Shown: positions 1-25,509, counted from the stretch's first letter. The stretch: DNA of 64,000 bases from Petrosia ficiformis (GCA_947044365.1 OX345636.1:62189537-62253536), one strand, 5' to 3'. Notes: a model not told the origin generated them from the sequence alone. Program-made: numbers and translations.

Positions 1-621
1 TAAGTACTTACAAGTACTCAACTAAGGACCCGAGTATAAGTACAGATACTTGGCATTAATGATGAAAGGATTTAAGTAATGTACTTGCCTCCATGCCTAG
101 TCACAAATAGCATTAACTTTGTTTGTTAATTAGCTCAGGATGTATTCCCAATGAACATACTAACCACTGTTGAGTTACTAACAGCATTAACTAATTAGTT
201 CAAGATGTATTCCCAATGAACACACTAGCCATGTTGTTGAGTCAATTTAGCCCATGCTAGTACGCGCACCAGTGTTTTTGATATGGTGCAGCATTGACCC
301 AAAGAGCTTCTTATTTGGTACTACACAGTTCTCTCTTTGACCCAGTGGCACAGTTAATTAGGATTATATTGTTACTAACAGCATTAACTCTTTGTTAATT
401 GCCTCAAGATGTATTCTCAATGGCGCACACACTAACCATTGTTTAGCCCATGCTTCAAAACATTAACAACTCTGGTACGCATATAGACACACATACTGCA
501 GTTCAAGTATAATCTCAAAGTTATTGTGTTATTAGCCATTTTCTAGACTAAAAGTTAATTTCTCCAGTCAAAGGTTTGACAAATAGTCCATTCAAACATT
601 CATATTACATATGACGGTTGA

Positions 622-673
622 ACTTGTAGTGTTAGTACTTAGTGGAGAAGTGATCTCTACTAACACTACAAGT
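622..673. repeat. Perfect 16-bp inverted repeat
   Basis: The arms ACTTGTAGTGTTAGTA and TACTAACACTACAAGT flank a 20-bp spacer. It could form a hairpin or be a minimal foldback element. No coding context is visible. Confidence 0.7.
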
Positions 674-2455
674 AGTAATTATAATAATGAATAATTATAT
701 TCATTTTTGAGGTATGCAATTAAATTGATTAATTATGATTATTGTTTCGCTTTAAAATTAATTATTTGGACATTTGCAGTATTTGTTCATGTAGTTTGTA
801 TACATGTAGTTGCACATTTATCTTCAAAAAACTCAAGAAGAAGAAATTGCATTAGTTACTAATCATACAACTGAAAATGTATTTAATTTACAATGTTAAA
901 TAGACAATGAATTATTGATTAACTTCATTTGCAAGTTTCATAACAATATCGTTTGAGACGCATATCCATGATGGCAGATACTCATTTGTAGTTTACATCT
1001 CAATAGTCACATTTTATAATCTGATCCATACTCCACTTCACCTCCAGTGAGGTTAAATGTTCCATCTCCAGAGCTATCATGTGACACTACAAAATGATAA
1101 TTATCATACATGTATATCCTTCCATATAAGATTACATGTATATCTTTCCATATATCCTTCCATCTACACTTTACAGCGAGTATAATTAAGACAATAATTG
1201 CACACCCTCAATTCATATGGCATTCTTGATAGTACAGTACATTTAGTAAAGCTTTGTCAATCCTGCATACCATTTGTTTTCTATATAAGGTCCTTTTATA
1301 ATCTTTGTACAAGTTTGTAGCACTCTTTTTGTAGTATAATATCAATTTCTTTCTGCTTGTTTGTAGACTGTAGTTGACGTTGTGAGTTCTTTGTGTTTCT
1401 TGCCTAAGCCCCCAAAATGATGCAATTTCCTTTAACGACAAGTAATGTTTATGTGTTCATGTGACACATAATAACAATAAAAAGGATGGCACTGGGCTGT
1501 ATTATTGAAACCAAAAAGTAGTTACGTGTTAAAAGGGAAAATAAAGTGATAGTAATATTGATATTTTGTATTTCCTGTGCAGACACTCAAGAACTGCTAA
1601 TAAACCTATCCTTTTAAGGAAATAATAATAAAATTTGAAGTGCTCTGTATACACACAAATGGTATATTAATTTAGAGGTTGTGGAATACTGTATAATGGA
1701 ATGTAGTGTGTTGGGTATCTACTACATTGTATCAGGAAATGTTTACAAATGAAACGTTTGGGAATTTGATTTTTATAGTAAAGTCTGTCTCAGCATCATA
1801 ACAGGAATCACGAATCTCAGTCCCTCTATATGATGTCAGTGTTCTACCTACACTGGGGTCGGGAATAACCACCTCTCAGATAATACATATACATGTATAA
1901 GCTACTGAGACAGTATTAAGTATATACTGGATAAACAGCACTAAATGCAATGTAGAATCCAACCACCACTTGAAATATCCTGGGCAAAACACCGAGTTAT
2001 ACATATACACGTATATAATAATACATGTACGTATGTTGTCTTTTTTGAAAGCAAAAGGTTTTCTGTTGTCTGCCAAACATAACATTTTCTCCAAGGAATC
2101 AGAAAAGTGCTATTGATTATTGATGAATGTCACCTGATGATGTTTTAGTATAGCCCCAGTAATTTGGTATAAATTGAAGGCACTATGACCAATCAGATAA
2201 CAGAAATGCATTGGAGTATTAAATCACTTTTTATATACAAGTATGCTTCACTCTACATACCAGCTATAAGCCTACAGGCCTTCCTACCCCACCCTCCTAA
2301 ATGAAATGCTGGCCTTTAAATTTTATGTACCATGGAAATGAAGCATCTTAGATCTCAAGTGCTACCATGCTACATTGTGTAGATATAGTTGATATGTCTT
2401 GTCCCATTAAAACACATAATAAATGTTTCAACTGTGTGTATAATGTGTACATATA

Positions 2456-2509
<54 letters not shown>

Positions 2510-2859
2510 TACAATATCTGAAAAGTCGTCATTATTGTCATACTAATAATGACCAGTTGTGAGATAACCACACTTGTTGATAATTACAATGTATGTAAAC
2601 ACAATGTAGGCCATTATGGGTTACATTAGCGATCACCATTTTATTACATAAAAAGAGTGTCTGACATTTCCACTGGCACCTAAAGCTAATGTACACAATT
2701 TAACTACATGTTCAGTCATTAGTGTTTTTCTCTAAACAGAAGATTAATGACTTCGCTTGTTGCGGCTTTGTTTTGCGGCTTTGTCTTTTTTTTACTGAAT
2801 TGGGGCATATTACATGTATATACCATTATAGAGGCTCTATTCAGGTAAAACAAACAAGA

Positions 2860-3213
2860 TACATGTATATAGAGAAAAAAGTATCCCTATAATTGCTTGG
2901 TGTCCAGCGTTCAGTAATCTCAGCTGACTTTATCAAAGCTGAAATGCAACAGCCTATAATAGTTGATTACCTACTCTCTTTACATTTTAAAGAATCTTGT
3001 TGAACTTTAGGTATATATTTCAGGTAGAATAGATTGCTATTAGTTCCAGTTTCTACTTACCAGCTTTCTTTCTTTCTTCCTGCTGGTGCAACCAAGCTAG
3101 ACCGCACGTTCTATTACCTGCCACACCCATTAATTGACCAAGCCCCCGGAATGATGCAACTTCCTTAACTACGTATACAACGCACACTCGCATAAGTGGA
3201 CACAAGAATATGT

Positions 3214-3250
<37 letters not shown>

Positions 3251-3298
3251 CGAACTCTTGCGAAAGGGATCATAGGGATGGCCCTACTGGCCATAAAA
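2860..3298 (+). mobile_element. MITE-like repeat, GGCCAT family, copy 1
   Basis: It starts near a TATAGAGAAAAAAGTATCCC-type left end and ends in GGGATGGCCCTACTGGCCAT. The interior has the family hallmarks: a segment with CCCATTAATTGACC, then CCCCCGGAATGATGCAACTT, then a (TA)n tract. The outer ends carry the inverted pair ATCCCTAT / ATAGGGAT. No coding capacity is seen, so this is a non-autonomous DNA element by inference. Confidence 0.6.
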
Positions 3299-3528
3299 AT
3301 CATTTTGGAAATTTTAAACCGTAAACCTGATTTTCTCAGAGTCAGTCCCCTATTATAACATTAATTTCTATTTCCTTGTTCAATTATCTGTCTCTCCTTA
3401 ATACTGTACCTTCATTGCAAAGTGTAGGCAGAAGGTTTTGGTAATCATATTTTAGCATAATTTCGGGAAATTAAGACAGTTGGGGTGTTTGAACAAGCTA
3501 GTTGCAAATGTCAAATTACATGTGTACA

Positions 3529-4165
3529 TATGAAAACAAGATATATGGAGAAAATATATTGAGAAAACAGTGTCCCTATGATTGCTTTGTCATGTCTTAC
3601 ATTGATTAATCATAGCTGAATTTCTCATGCCTGAACCACAACAGTCTATTATCTACTTTATAAAGGATTTAGTAGATTTTTAGGAATACAAAAATGTATA
3701 TTTCAAGTGGAGCTATTAATTCCAGTTTCTATGTAAGCTACAAGCAACTTTCTTCCTGCTATTCCGTAGAGCCTGAGTGCATGAACTATTACTTGCAGTG
3801 CCCATTAATTCACCAAATGCCTCAAAACAAGTGTATATAGAGAAAAAAAACATCCCTATAATTGCTTTACAAATTTAAGTGAAGATAAAAGTATCCCTAT
3901 GACTGCTTTGTGGTGTCCAGCATTCAGTAATCATGGCTGACTTTACCAAGCATGAAAGACAACAGCTTATTATAGTTATTATTTTGATTATCTACTCTCC
4001 TGACCTTTCAAAAGACCTTGAGGAACATATAGCTACATGTAGCTATTAGTTCCAGTTCCTACGTAAGCTACTTAGCTACAGGCAGCTTTCTTTCTGCTGG
4101 CTCAAGGGCTCAAGAGTGTGTTCTTTTACGCGCCACACTATTAATTGACTGAGCTCCCCGGGAAT
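3529..4165 (+). mobile_element. Two degenerate, adjacent copies of the GGCCAT-family MITE
   Basis: A degenerate copy at about 3529-3825 is followed directly by a second left end at about 3827 that runs to about 4165. Both contain the CCCATTAATT / GAATGATGCAACT interior. The second lacks the GGCCAT right end, so it is 3'-truncated. With the copy at 2860-3298 this makes a cluster of three. Confidence 0.5.
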
Positions 4166-4585
4166 GATGCAACTGTACCAATATTTTGCTTATCTGTTTA
4201 TTAAGTTATGACAATTTATGTAACTCACGGTAACTGTTTCCAACTTAAGAAGATTTCTGGGGACAACTTGATACACCTAAACATAGCTTCTCTTGTATCA
4301 TTGTCACTGTGTTGAGGTAGCAAATATTTCTGACAACTAACTCCATACAGGGAATTCACTGTTATGTAATAGCTAAGATATATAAGGAGCCAAAGTGGCT
4401 AGTCAATTGTAACCAAAAAACAATGTATATTTGTAAATCGCATTGTTTATGATATAGTAGCCTAAAAACATATCTGATAATTATACATGACTTATATAAT
4501 AGAAGAGACAATTTGACTATGCATATAAATTTATTCACAGTTACATGTACAACTCTAGTTAGGTATTCTTATATTTCTTCCTTAG

Positions 4586-16611
<12,026 letters not shown>

Positions 16612-16682
16612 TTGCATTTGCTATACCACTTTTTTTATTAATACCATTAATTATGTAGGATGCATCCACTATAAAAACTGTC

Positions 16683-16979
16683 ATGATATACATGTTTAAT
16701 AATAGGTTTTCATTATTGCTAGTTGTATTTTTAGTTTTTTTCGGAGCCAATTTTGGAATGTATGTAGAAAAACCTTATATTAATAACGAAATGTGGAAAA
16801 AGCTTATTGCTACTTTTAATTACAATAGCCAGAGAACAGATGGAGGAATGGCAGTACACACTGGATTTATTTATTCAAATTACACTAAAGATCATTGGGT
16901 CTTCCTTCGCAGTACCATGTCCTGTATTATGAAAGGTTATACAGGTTTCTATTGTTCAAGACGCCATGCTTTGTTTTAA
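16683..16979 (+). CDS. Possible small secreted protein (98 aa), unrecognised
   Basis: A single-exon ORF starts 72 bp after the PKG-A stop codon. Residues 9-24 form a hydrophobic run (SLLLVVFLVFFGAN) preceded by Asn-Asn-Arg, which looks like a signal peptide. The rest is polar and aromatic with a few cysteines near the end. I recognise no family. It may be a real gene, a 3'-UTR ORF of PKG copy A or chance. No similar ORF follows copy B, which argues against a conserved function. Confidence 0.3.
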   Translation: MIYMFNNRFSLLLVVFLVFFGANFGMYVEKPYINNEMWKKLIATFNYNSQRTDGGMAVHTGFIYSNYTKDHWVFLRSTMSCIMKGYTGFYCSRRHALF

Positions 16980-17159
16980 TCTTTTCAAACTGTAAAAGAA
17001 CACGAACAAGATGATGAAGTTTGAAATAGCAGCCCTAGTGAATGAATTATGTTAACAGTCTATAAATTAAAAGACCAAACATTTCCTTGACAGTAACTAA
17101 AAACTTTATAATTACTCATGAGTCATGATTAAAGTCAGTACATCAACAAGTAAATCAGC

Positions 17160-18300
17160 AACAAGAAGAAACTCCAGAACAAGGGACAAACAACCTTCCG
17201 GCTCGAACGTTTTTAAAAGTGGAGAGTATACTTTCTGGTGGTGACAAATGGAGTGCAATAGGATTGTATTCATATTCACATAAGCATCTGCATAGTTCTT
17301 ATGTGACGATGATTGCTAAATGTCCGAAGCTTGTTGTTTCGCCAGAAAAGCAGCAACAGTTGAAACAAGCTAAAGATCACGTTAACGAAACACAGCAACT
17401 TTGGTACATACACAAAAAATGCAGCATACTTGGCCTTTAACCCTTAGAGGACTGATGTCACATATATGTAACATTTCTAGCTACACGAAGCTGTCCAAAT
17501 GGTTGTAATTGGCGTCAGGCACAAGCTAATGAACGTGGCTAAAAAGTTGATGGTTTTCCGGCCGCCCTTTGGCCTAAATAACAATCATGGGGGGAATTTT
17601 ATAAGGGTGGTGTCCCCCCGTTACTGCGGGGGGTCGAAGGGGGCGCAGCCCCCTCGCTGTCGACGAATTTTGCATTTTTTTGACCCCGCCCACGTGCTCT
17701 GGTGGGTACCTGAGGCATTTTCCTTGCTGTGAAATCGTGGGTGTAGCTGGTGCCAACATGCAGTGGGGTCATTTTGTTAGCCCCAGTTCCAGTCAAAAGA
17801 AGGAGAGCACTGCATTTGATTTGATCCTACGAAGCGCTTGGGGACTTTCGAGTCCCGGTAAGCAAGTTGGTGGAAGTAGTACTCCATGTCGGAAAAGGAG
17901 CCAACTCAGCCAAGTTTGGGGTAGAGAAAGTGAACGGTGGCCACATTATGTGCAATAGAGTCGCCAGTGTTGGAAATGGGAAGAATTTTGAAAAACAGGC
18001 TCAGTCCTCTAAGGGTTGAAAACTCCACCGGGCATTCCTCCTCCCAAGTATGAAGAGTGGATTGAAAGCAGTGGTTGGGGTACAAAACTCAAAGCTGATG
18101 AAGATGCATTTGACAAAGCAGTGAAGACCAAGACATTAATAGTTGCACAGCAACACCCAGGGTATGAAGCAGCCATTACACCTCCATCTGGCTCCTATGA
18201 TTCAAAACCAGGCTTTGTAAGGGGACCATTTATGGACAGATGAATGGCATGCAGGCTTCACAGTTGCTAATGGACAAGATTGGGTGAAACAGCTCACTAG
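17160..18300 (+). pseudogene. Truncated third copy of the unknown gene family, split by a transposon
   Basis: The left part (17160-17440) aligns to the starts of the two copies at 24242 and 26905 (GAAGAAACTCCAGAACAAGG; SPEKQQQLK). It has lost about 105 bp encoding the FQLVYPF..WTW segment. At 17441 a 575-bp element interrupts it. The right part (18016-18300) resumes with PPKYEEWIESSGWGTKLKAD, lacks 9 bp, loses frame near the GFVK-GQDEW region and stops abruptly at about 18300, where duplicated PKG intron begins. The C-terminal half is absent. It is a clear pseudogene. Confidence 0.9.
17441..18015. mobile_element. piggyBac-like non-autonomous element (TTAA target)
   Basis: Perfect 15-bp terminal inverted repeats: CCCTTAGAGGACTGA and TCAGTCCTCTAAGGG. 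The left flank is TTAA (17437-17440) and the right flank TTGA (18016-18019), a TTAA duplication with one change. CCC ends with TTAA duplication are the piggyBac signature. At 575 bp it is non-autonomous. Its interior is much more GC-rich than its surroundings and has short ORFs of no recognised family. Confidence 0.85.
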
Positions 18301-19330
<1,030 letters not shown>

Positions 19331-19440
19331 TGTTTGGACCAGTTGCCCAACATTAAAGCATACCAACACCATATAGCATATGTGAAGAAAATCACCATAA
19401 TATAGTAATAATTATTTCTACTGTCAGTACAGTACAATAA

Positions 19441-20478
19441 CCGATTCACCGCCGTTGTCGCATTTATGCGACAAAAGATTTATGTACTGTAAACGCGGTT
19501 GTCGCATAAATGCGACAAATCTGACACACCTACTTCAAACACGTCTAACTCACGAACGGTCCACAGTACAGCGCTGTAACTTTCACAGATGATATACGAA
19601 CATATACGCTACAACTTTCATGTACTGTTTAATAGGACATTTCATAAAGAAAAATTGAAAAAATCCACGTGTAAAGTACACGTGTCTTTTTTTGTTTACA
19701 TGTGACTAATTATTGTAATAACAATAGAATAAATAATTCTTTTATAGATAGTATTATTTATTTCTTGGGATGTTTTATCTTGCTGTCATGGCCAGTTGAA
19801 GAACCTACTGTGGATCATCACATCTAGTAACACACCCTACAAAAAAGAAAACAGCCAATAACAATATTGTTGTGTTAGACGTTGTTGGCATTCCAACACA
19901 TAATAAAACATAAAAGAAGAGACTTTTGAGCTCTGTGAGGAGTGCAGCAAGTACTTGTGTCCCACAGGAGATCACACAACACACTGTTTTCTAATTCATC
20001 ACAGGAACAACCCTTCAACATAATAGAGTCCAGTTCATATTTATGCATGCATAGTCTTCTTTATACATATAATAATAATTATTATTATAATTACACTATA
20101 ACAATTATATATATGTATAATATATATTTATACCTGTATAATATATATATATATATATAGTACTGGTCTCTATAATGTTACTTAGACAATTTTATAATCC
20201 TACAATAGCTACTTTACACACAAATTGTACTAACAACAAACACCAACCTGTATATCCCTTCGTTTCTCTACATTCTTGACTCAAAGTCCTTCGTGTTTAG
20301 TACCTTTCTGCTCAGAAAAAAGTGGTCTGATCGATGACGCAATCGATGCCATACAAAAATTGTACACATAAGCAGTTATAACCGGTTTTGTAAACAGGTA
20401 TGTAAATTTGAAATTTTTTAAGATTTAATTTAGCGTTTGTAACGTAGAATTACAAAAATTAATTCCGCGGTGAATCGG
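19441..20478. mobile_element. piggyBac-like remnant with 4-bp ATAA duplication
   Basis: Ends CCGATTCACCGC and GCGGTGAATCGG are inverted repeats, flanked by ATAA on both sides (19437-19440, 20479-20482). Just inside the left end are two hairpins, TTGTCGCATTTATGCGACAA and TTGTCGCATAAATGCGACAA. Around 19915-20025 (+) a short frame reads CEECSKYLC...HCFLIHH, like the cysteine-rich C-terminus of piggyBac transposases, with stops just upstream. The rest of the transposase is gone. ATAA instead of TTAA is unusual for the group. Confidence 0.65.
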
Positions 20479-20484
20479 ATAACT

Positions 20485-22501
20485 ACTGTCTCACTAATGT
20501 CATTTTGAATTGACAATTGCTATCCAAACTACTGTTGAAATGCAGTAGTTGGAAAATGAAACTACCAAACTACCAAGTAATTACTGTACACAACTGTATG
20601 TTAAGTTATACATGTATACTTAAATATTCGTTTCAGCCCTAATTTAGTTTTTACACATTCCTTAGAAACCCATAGCAACCAATTGCTTCATGTTTGATAA
20701 CTCTATGGTTTCTAACTTCACTTGGTTCAAAACCTCTGTTAAGCCATGATTACTAATGCCGTAAACTTTAACTCATTGCATATGATAAGAGGTTGTGAAT
20801 GATTAATTAAATCCTCGCTTTTTCATCCATTATTTATAATAAGGAACTAATTTGATATGTAGACTGTAAAAAGTAATAGGTTATTTTAACCTTCAGTTGG
20901 TTACAGGAGTTTCAGTGCAATTGTATTTTCCTCCATGCTGATTTATTTTTCCTGCTTGGTAATATTACAGGTCATACACAGTTCATTTGATCTTGACCTA
21001 CATTGTATATTGACTAATATAAAGTACATGTCATAACAAGGCAAAAAAACGTATTAATACAATGTAGCACCTACAATGTATATACATAGCATAGTATTAT
21101 ATAGGTACAACCTGTGGTGTATTATCTGTTACTAGCTCATTCCAGAGTAATTAATTCATGAATTTGTACTTGTGATAGCGAACATGGGATGTACTCCACA
21201 GATATTTGAAAAGTCAGCACATGTACAAGTATGTATTATGGGATTTACGTGTTTAAAGTACATGTACATTGTATTGCATTAATACAATGTAACTATATAT
21301 GTAGCGTAGTAGTATGTAGGTACAACCTGTGGTGTATTATTAGTATTGAAATTCTAACATCTGCAAAACAACAGATGTTACTAGCTCATTCCAGAGTAAT
21401 TAAATATGTACATGCTTATACCATCTACACACATCTAAACATAACTGCTACTGTATCATGACTATCGCTAGCAAATCACCGCATCAAATCAAACACAATT
21501 GAAATAGTCCTGGCTAAAACCTCAAGCACTATATAGCTCCAAGCATTCTAGTTACTTTCTAGCTGTACGTATTTCAAGTCATGTGTTGCACGTGTGATTC
21601 GCACATGTGTAAGCGTTTTTCTGATGATTGTTGAGTGCTTCACAGAGGACTTTTCTTTCATTTTTGAGATAAAACACCGACTAAAATGTAAGACCATGTG
21701 TAATACATGTATTTTTCGTGTACATTTTGTATTTAAAATAGATATTAAATTGAGTTCAGTTGATAGCATCCACTCAGTCCTTCACAGTTTTACTTCAGTT
21801 GATAGCAGAATTTCCGCCCTTGACTTTTGTTATGTTATACCTATACTTTTGTATGCATTAAACAATCTGAAGTTAATCTTTTCCTGCTTATAAGACTCAG
21901 ACCAATAAAAATGAGCAATGATATATACGTATATATATATATATATATACATATCATGATGAAGCCACACTTCAAAGCTTTTCACTGGGATATAAATGTG
22001 ATACATTGCACTCAGTGCATGTATAACCCTTTGATGTTTGATACATGCACTGTGGTTAGTTAACACCTTTGAAGCCATCATAAGTGAGTAAATGAATAAA
22101 CAACATAATAAGATGATTATTGAACCTGAATAAAACAGAATATTATACATGTATCTCAGAATTCCTGTTAATATAGAATATAAAGTTCTTGGTGGACACT
22201 CTTCACCGTTGTGTGCCCTAGTTTCTGATATAAATACACACAACCATCTATTAAGCAAATCACCTGTACAGGAGGGAGAGAAGAGGGAGACAGGACTTCT
22301 TCTGGGAAAAGATCATCATCGGTAGCATCGCTATTGTGAGCAGCAAACCAGTCAGTAAATTTTTAATTGTCCAACGAGTGTTCGCTGAAGTGTTATTTGG
22401 CACTTGGGCAATGTCATCTTCCTTATATATAGTTACTCTTTGGAAGTCTTCTTAGGCTCGGTGATTATAAATGTTATACAGCAATCATTGCTGGATATAA
22501 C

Positions 22502-22548
<47 letters not shown>

Positions 22549-22750
22549 GCACTTTCACGCCTAACATCAAAGGTACCGACTGTTCTATATTTTCCATATA
22601 GCACACTTTTTTTTTACCACATCCTGTTCTATATTTTCCGGATGTTGTTTATAACACTAGAAAACAACGCATTACCTCAGGTTTAGTGCAAGAACACTAA
22701 GTACTTCATTTTTCTTCTCCATTGCATCAATCCAAAGAACTATAAACCAG
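20485..22750. other. Gene-free stretch with a short tandem duplication
   Basis: I see no coding gene. 21070-21156 is repeated at about 21285-21402 (both contain GGTACAACCTGTGGTGTATT and CTAGCTCATTCCAGAGTAAT), the second copy with a 35-bp insertion. (TA)n tracts occur near 21930 and 22510-22545. Confidence 0.6.
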
Positions 22751-22910
22751 TTAAAGCACCGGGTTTGCTCGTGTAATCTTGGAAAATATAGCACGAGGGG
22801 TGGGGTCTCGAAGCCTCATAAAGCACTCGGCTACGCCTCGTGCTTTATGAGCTACTCGACCCCACCCCTCGTGCTATATTTTCCATACAACACTCGCACT
22901 GGTGCTTTAA
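22751..22910. mobile_element. Long palindromic foldback element
   Basis: About 75-bp arms from TTAAAGCACC to GGTGCTTTAA, with GGAAAATATAGCACGAGGGG / CCCCTCGTGCTATATTTTCC inside and a short loop at TCGGCTACGCCT. The arms match over most of their length. Non-coding; it would form a strong hairpin. Confidence 0.8.
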
Positions 22911-22980
22911 CTAATACATATATATATATATATACATAATACAAAATGTCAAAATTATTATAATCTTTTCGTGTATATAT

Positions 22981-23349
22981 CACTGCAAAAACAAAATTGT
23001 CAAAATAACTGATTGATTGGTTATTACAGTTGCAAGGATTTAAAGTTGCATGTATGGTCAACCTATTGATACTATAATATTTACTGAAATCATATTTTGC
23101 TAACTTCCTTATATAATATTTCATGTTTCATGACACTGATGAAATTAAAAAATATTAGATTATGAGTTCACAGGTTTTCTATCACTTGAAGTTTTATAAA
23201 TGACATGAAATATTAAATTTTAATGAGGAACTTAGCAAAATAGGGTTTCAGTAACATCAACAGAATGACCATACATGCAACTTTAAATCCTTGCAACTGT
23301 AATAACCAATCAATCAGTTATTTTATATAACAATTTGGTTTTTGCAGTG
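22981..23349. mobile_element. Foldback MITE with arms of about 90 bp
   Basis: Begins CACTGCAAAAACAAAATT and ends AATTTGGTTTTTGCAGTG. The inner arms ATAACTGATTGATTGGTTAT and ATAACCAATCAATCAGTTAT are exact inverses, continuing through TTGCAAGGATTTAAAGTTGC and its inverse. A single arm of the same family occurs at about 14506-14600. Confidence 0.85.
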
Positions 23350-23745
23350 TATTATGTTTATAAATGATTATTGTTTGTTTCACATGTAATATTACTTTGC
23401 CACGTAGGCGAGGGTCCCGTCCCGACAGCGCTCGTTTTAATTATTTATTAAAAATGCCCACCTAAGGTTAATTAGGAGAGTACATGTGTATAAGCACATG
23501 GTGGGTACAGTTTTCAGAGAGTTGGATCTTCTATAATCCAGTAAGAATGGGCCGTTAGTTAACTTCAAGGTTTGTAAGTGAGTTATTAGTACATATATTT
23601 ACTGATGCATTGGTAAACAGGACTCTATAAGCATTTTCTTGGTCGAATAAAGAGGGGAGGGTTGGGATCCCACCAAAGATGTCTTTAATCCCCAGTTCTG
23701 GTTCCCAAGGCCAGACTATTCGTGTCGAATTGTCCAATGACATCA

Positions 23746-23822
23746 AAGCATCAACGCATATGTGAATATATTAAAAGTTAACATTGTTAACTTTTAATAT
23801 AATCACATATGCGTTGATGCTT
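23746..23822. repeat. Near-perfect 36-bp-arm palindrome
   Basis: AAGCATCAACGCATATGTGA and TCACATATGCGTTGATGCTT form the outer arms; TTAAAAGTTAAC / GTTAACTTTTAA form the inner part with almost no loop. This could be an extruding cruciform or a tiny foldback element. It lies about 420 bp upstream of the first intact member of the unknown family. Confidence 0.85.
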
Positions 23823-24241
23823 GTGACACGGCTTTTGACCAATGAAGTCCCAAATATGTGAGACCTCTGAACCATGAATAAAGTACTTGGTCGTCTGACT
23901 AAACCTCAGGGGAGAATAGCATGAGTTTCAAGTTACATTGTCAATTATCAAAGAGAATGTTGTGGCTACATGCATGTATGTTACTACAACATAATGTGCA
24001 CCAAGTATTGGAAGGTATAAATTACATTATGTGTTTGCAGGTTTACAAACTGGCCATGTATACATGCATGTTGTGTGGCTTGCAGAGGAAACCTGTTAAG
24101 TTCCTCAACATTGATCTGTGGCTTAATGTGGTTTTCCAGTCCTATATAAATTCATCTGAAGTCAAACAGAACTCACACTGTAGACAAGAAAGCAAACAAA
24201 AAACAAACGAGAAGTATTAACTATTGTAACTCGGCATAGCA

Positions 24242-25509
24242 ATGGAAGAAACTCCCGATCAACGGACAAATGACCTTTGGGCTCAAACGTTTTCCAAAGT
24301 AGAGAGTGTACTTTCTGGAGGTGCCAATTTCCAGTTAGTTTATCCTTTTATGGATTGGACATGGAATATACCACCTCCTGGATATATCGATCCAACAGCT
24401 TATAGCATAGTGAGCCAACTACCGTCTTGGAGTGCAATAGGAAGGTATTCCCCTTCACCTAAGGATCTGCATAGTTCTTATATGAGCCTGTTTGCTAATT
24501 GTCCAAAGCTTGTTGTTTCACCAGAAAAGCAGCAACAGCTCAAAGAAGCTGAAATCATATTAACAAAACCCGAGCTACTTTGGATCAAACACAAAATGCA
24601 GCATACTTGGCCTTTAACAGAGCTCAGAAAACTCCACCAGGCGTTCCTCCTCCCAAGTATGAAGAGTGGCTTGAAAGCAGTGGTTGGGGTACAAAGCTCA
24701 AAGCTGATCGAGATGCATTTGACAGAGCCGTGAACACCAAGACATTAATAGTTGCACAACAAAACCCAGAGCATGAAGCAGCCATTAATGCTGCTACACT
24801 TCCATCTGACCCCTTCGATTCAAAACCAGGCTTTGTAAAGTGCACCATCAATGGACAAGATGAATGGCGTGCAGGCTTCATAGTTGCTGATGGACAAGAT
24901 TGGATCAGTCAGCTCACTAGGGGGGGAGGGCAGCCACTACACATATTCCTCGATGCATCATCATCATCCACTGCAATAGAAGAGTCGTGGGCAAAAGGTG
25001 CTACAGGATATGGCAGTTCTTTCTTTGGAGTCTATGCTAATGGTGAATGGAAAGAGATGAACCTCACCAAAGAAGACAGTTTCGTGACTATTGAAATCAA
25101 CATTGAAGCTATTACTCAAGTTCCTGTTCGTGCAGGTTCCTGGTATAACAGTGGATATCTTGATGTTCTTGCAAAAAATGACTACTGGAATCCTCCATAC
25201 ACTAAAACTGGTGGCCAAAGTCCTGTTTTTGGAAAAGGGGGTATTTTACCTCTTACAATCATGAGCATGTTATGTGGTTACAAGGTTGGGTTTAAAATCA
25301 ACATGTCATCTTCCACTTATTCACGTCATTCAAGTGAATTCGAGGCAAGTGGTGGCATTCGGATTGGACCATTCCACATCGGAGGAGGCTATCGCACTAG
25401 CACTGATTCATGGGATCACAGTACTGACGGAGCATCATTTTCTGGGCAATCAAAGGCTGATTATCCATTCATCCTTGGCTTTGTAGTGAGTCAACCTGGC
25501 CTTGACTAG
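24242..25509 (+). pseudogene. Unknown-family gene, member 1 (one frameshift)
   Basis: Single-exon, about 420 codons. I do not recognise the family. The N-terminal third has FQLVYPFMDWTW, PPPGYIDPTAYSI and SAIGRYSPSPKDL. The middle is helical and charged (GWGTKLKAD, TLIVAQQ). The C-terminal half is rich in Gly, Ser and aromatics and looks beta-stranded: GQDEWRAGF, GATGYGSSFFGVYANGEW, SGGIRIGPFHIGGGYR, PFILGFVVSQPGLD. No signal peptide or clear membrane helix is seen. A one-base deletion at about 24551-24555, judged against member 2, moves the frame. Downstream of it the frame is open to the stop at 25507-25509. It is either a recent pseudogene or a sequence error, because the rest is well kept. 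Members 1 and 2 share upstream and downstream flanks, so this is a tandem duplication of about 2.7 kb. Confidence 0.75.

Larger units (their letters stand above)
1..4585. other. Gene-free stretch upstream of PKG copy A
   Basis: I see no exon here. A near-duplicate segment of about 65 bp repeats around 125-420. A short perfect inverted repeat lies at 622-673. (TA)n tracts occur at about 2459-2511 and 3218-3246, and three copies of a GGCCAT-ended foldback repeat lie in 2860-4165. I looked for counterparts of the three N-terminal exons of PKG copy B (coiled coil and pseudosubstrate) and found none. They may lie left of the window or be lost. Confidence 0.6.

Noticed and set aside
23921..24220. 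99-codon ORF just upstream of unknown-family member 1
   Set aside because: The matching region before member 2 does not conserve the frame, although DNA similarity is visible, so it looks like 5' flank.
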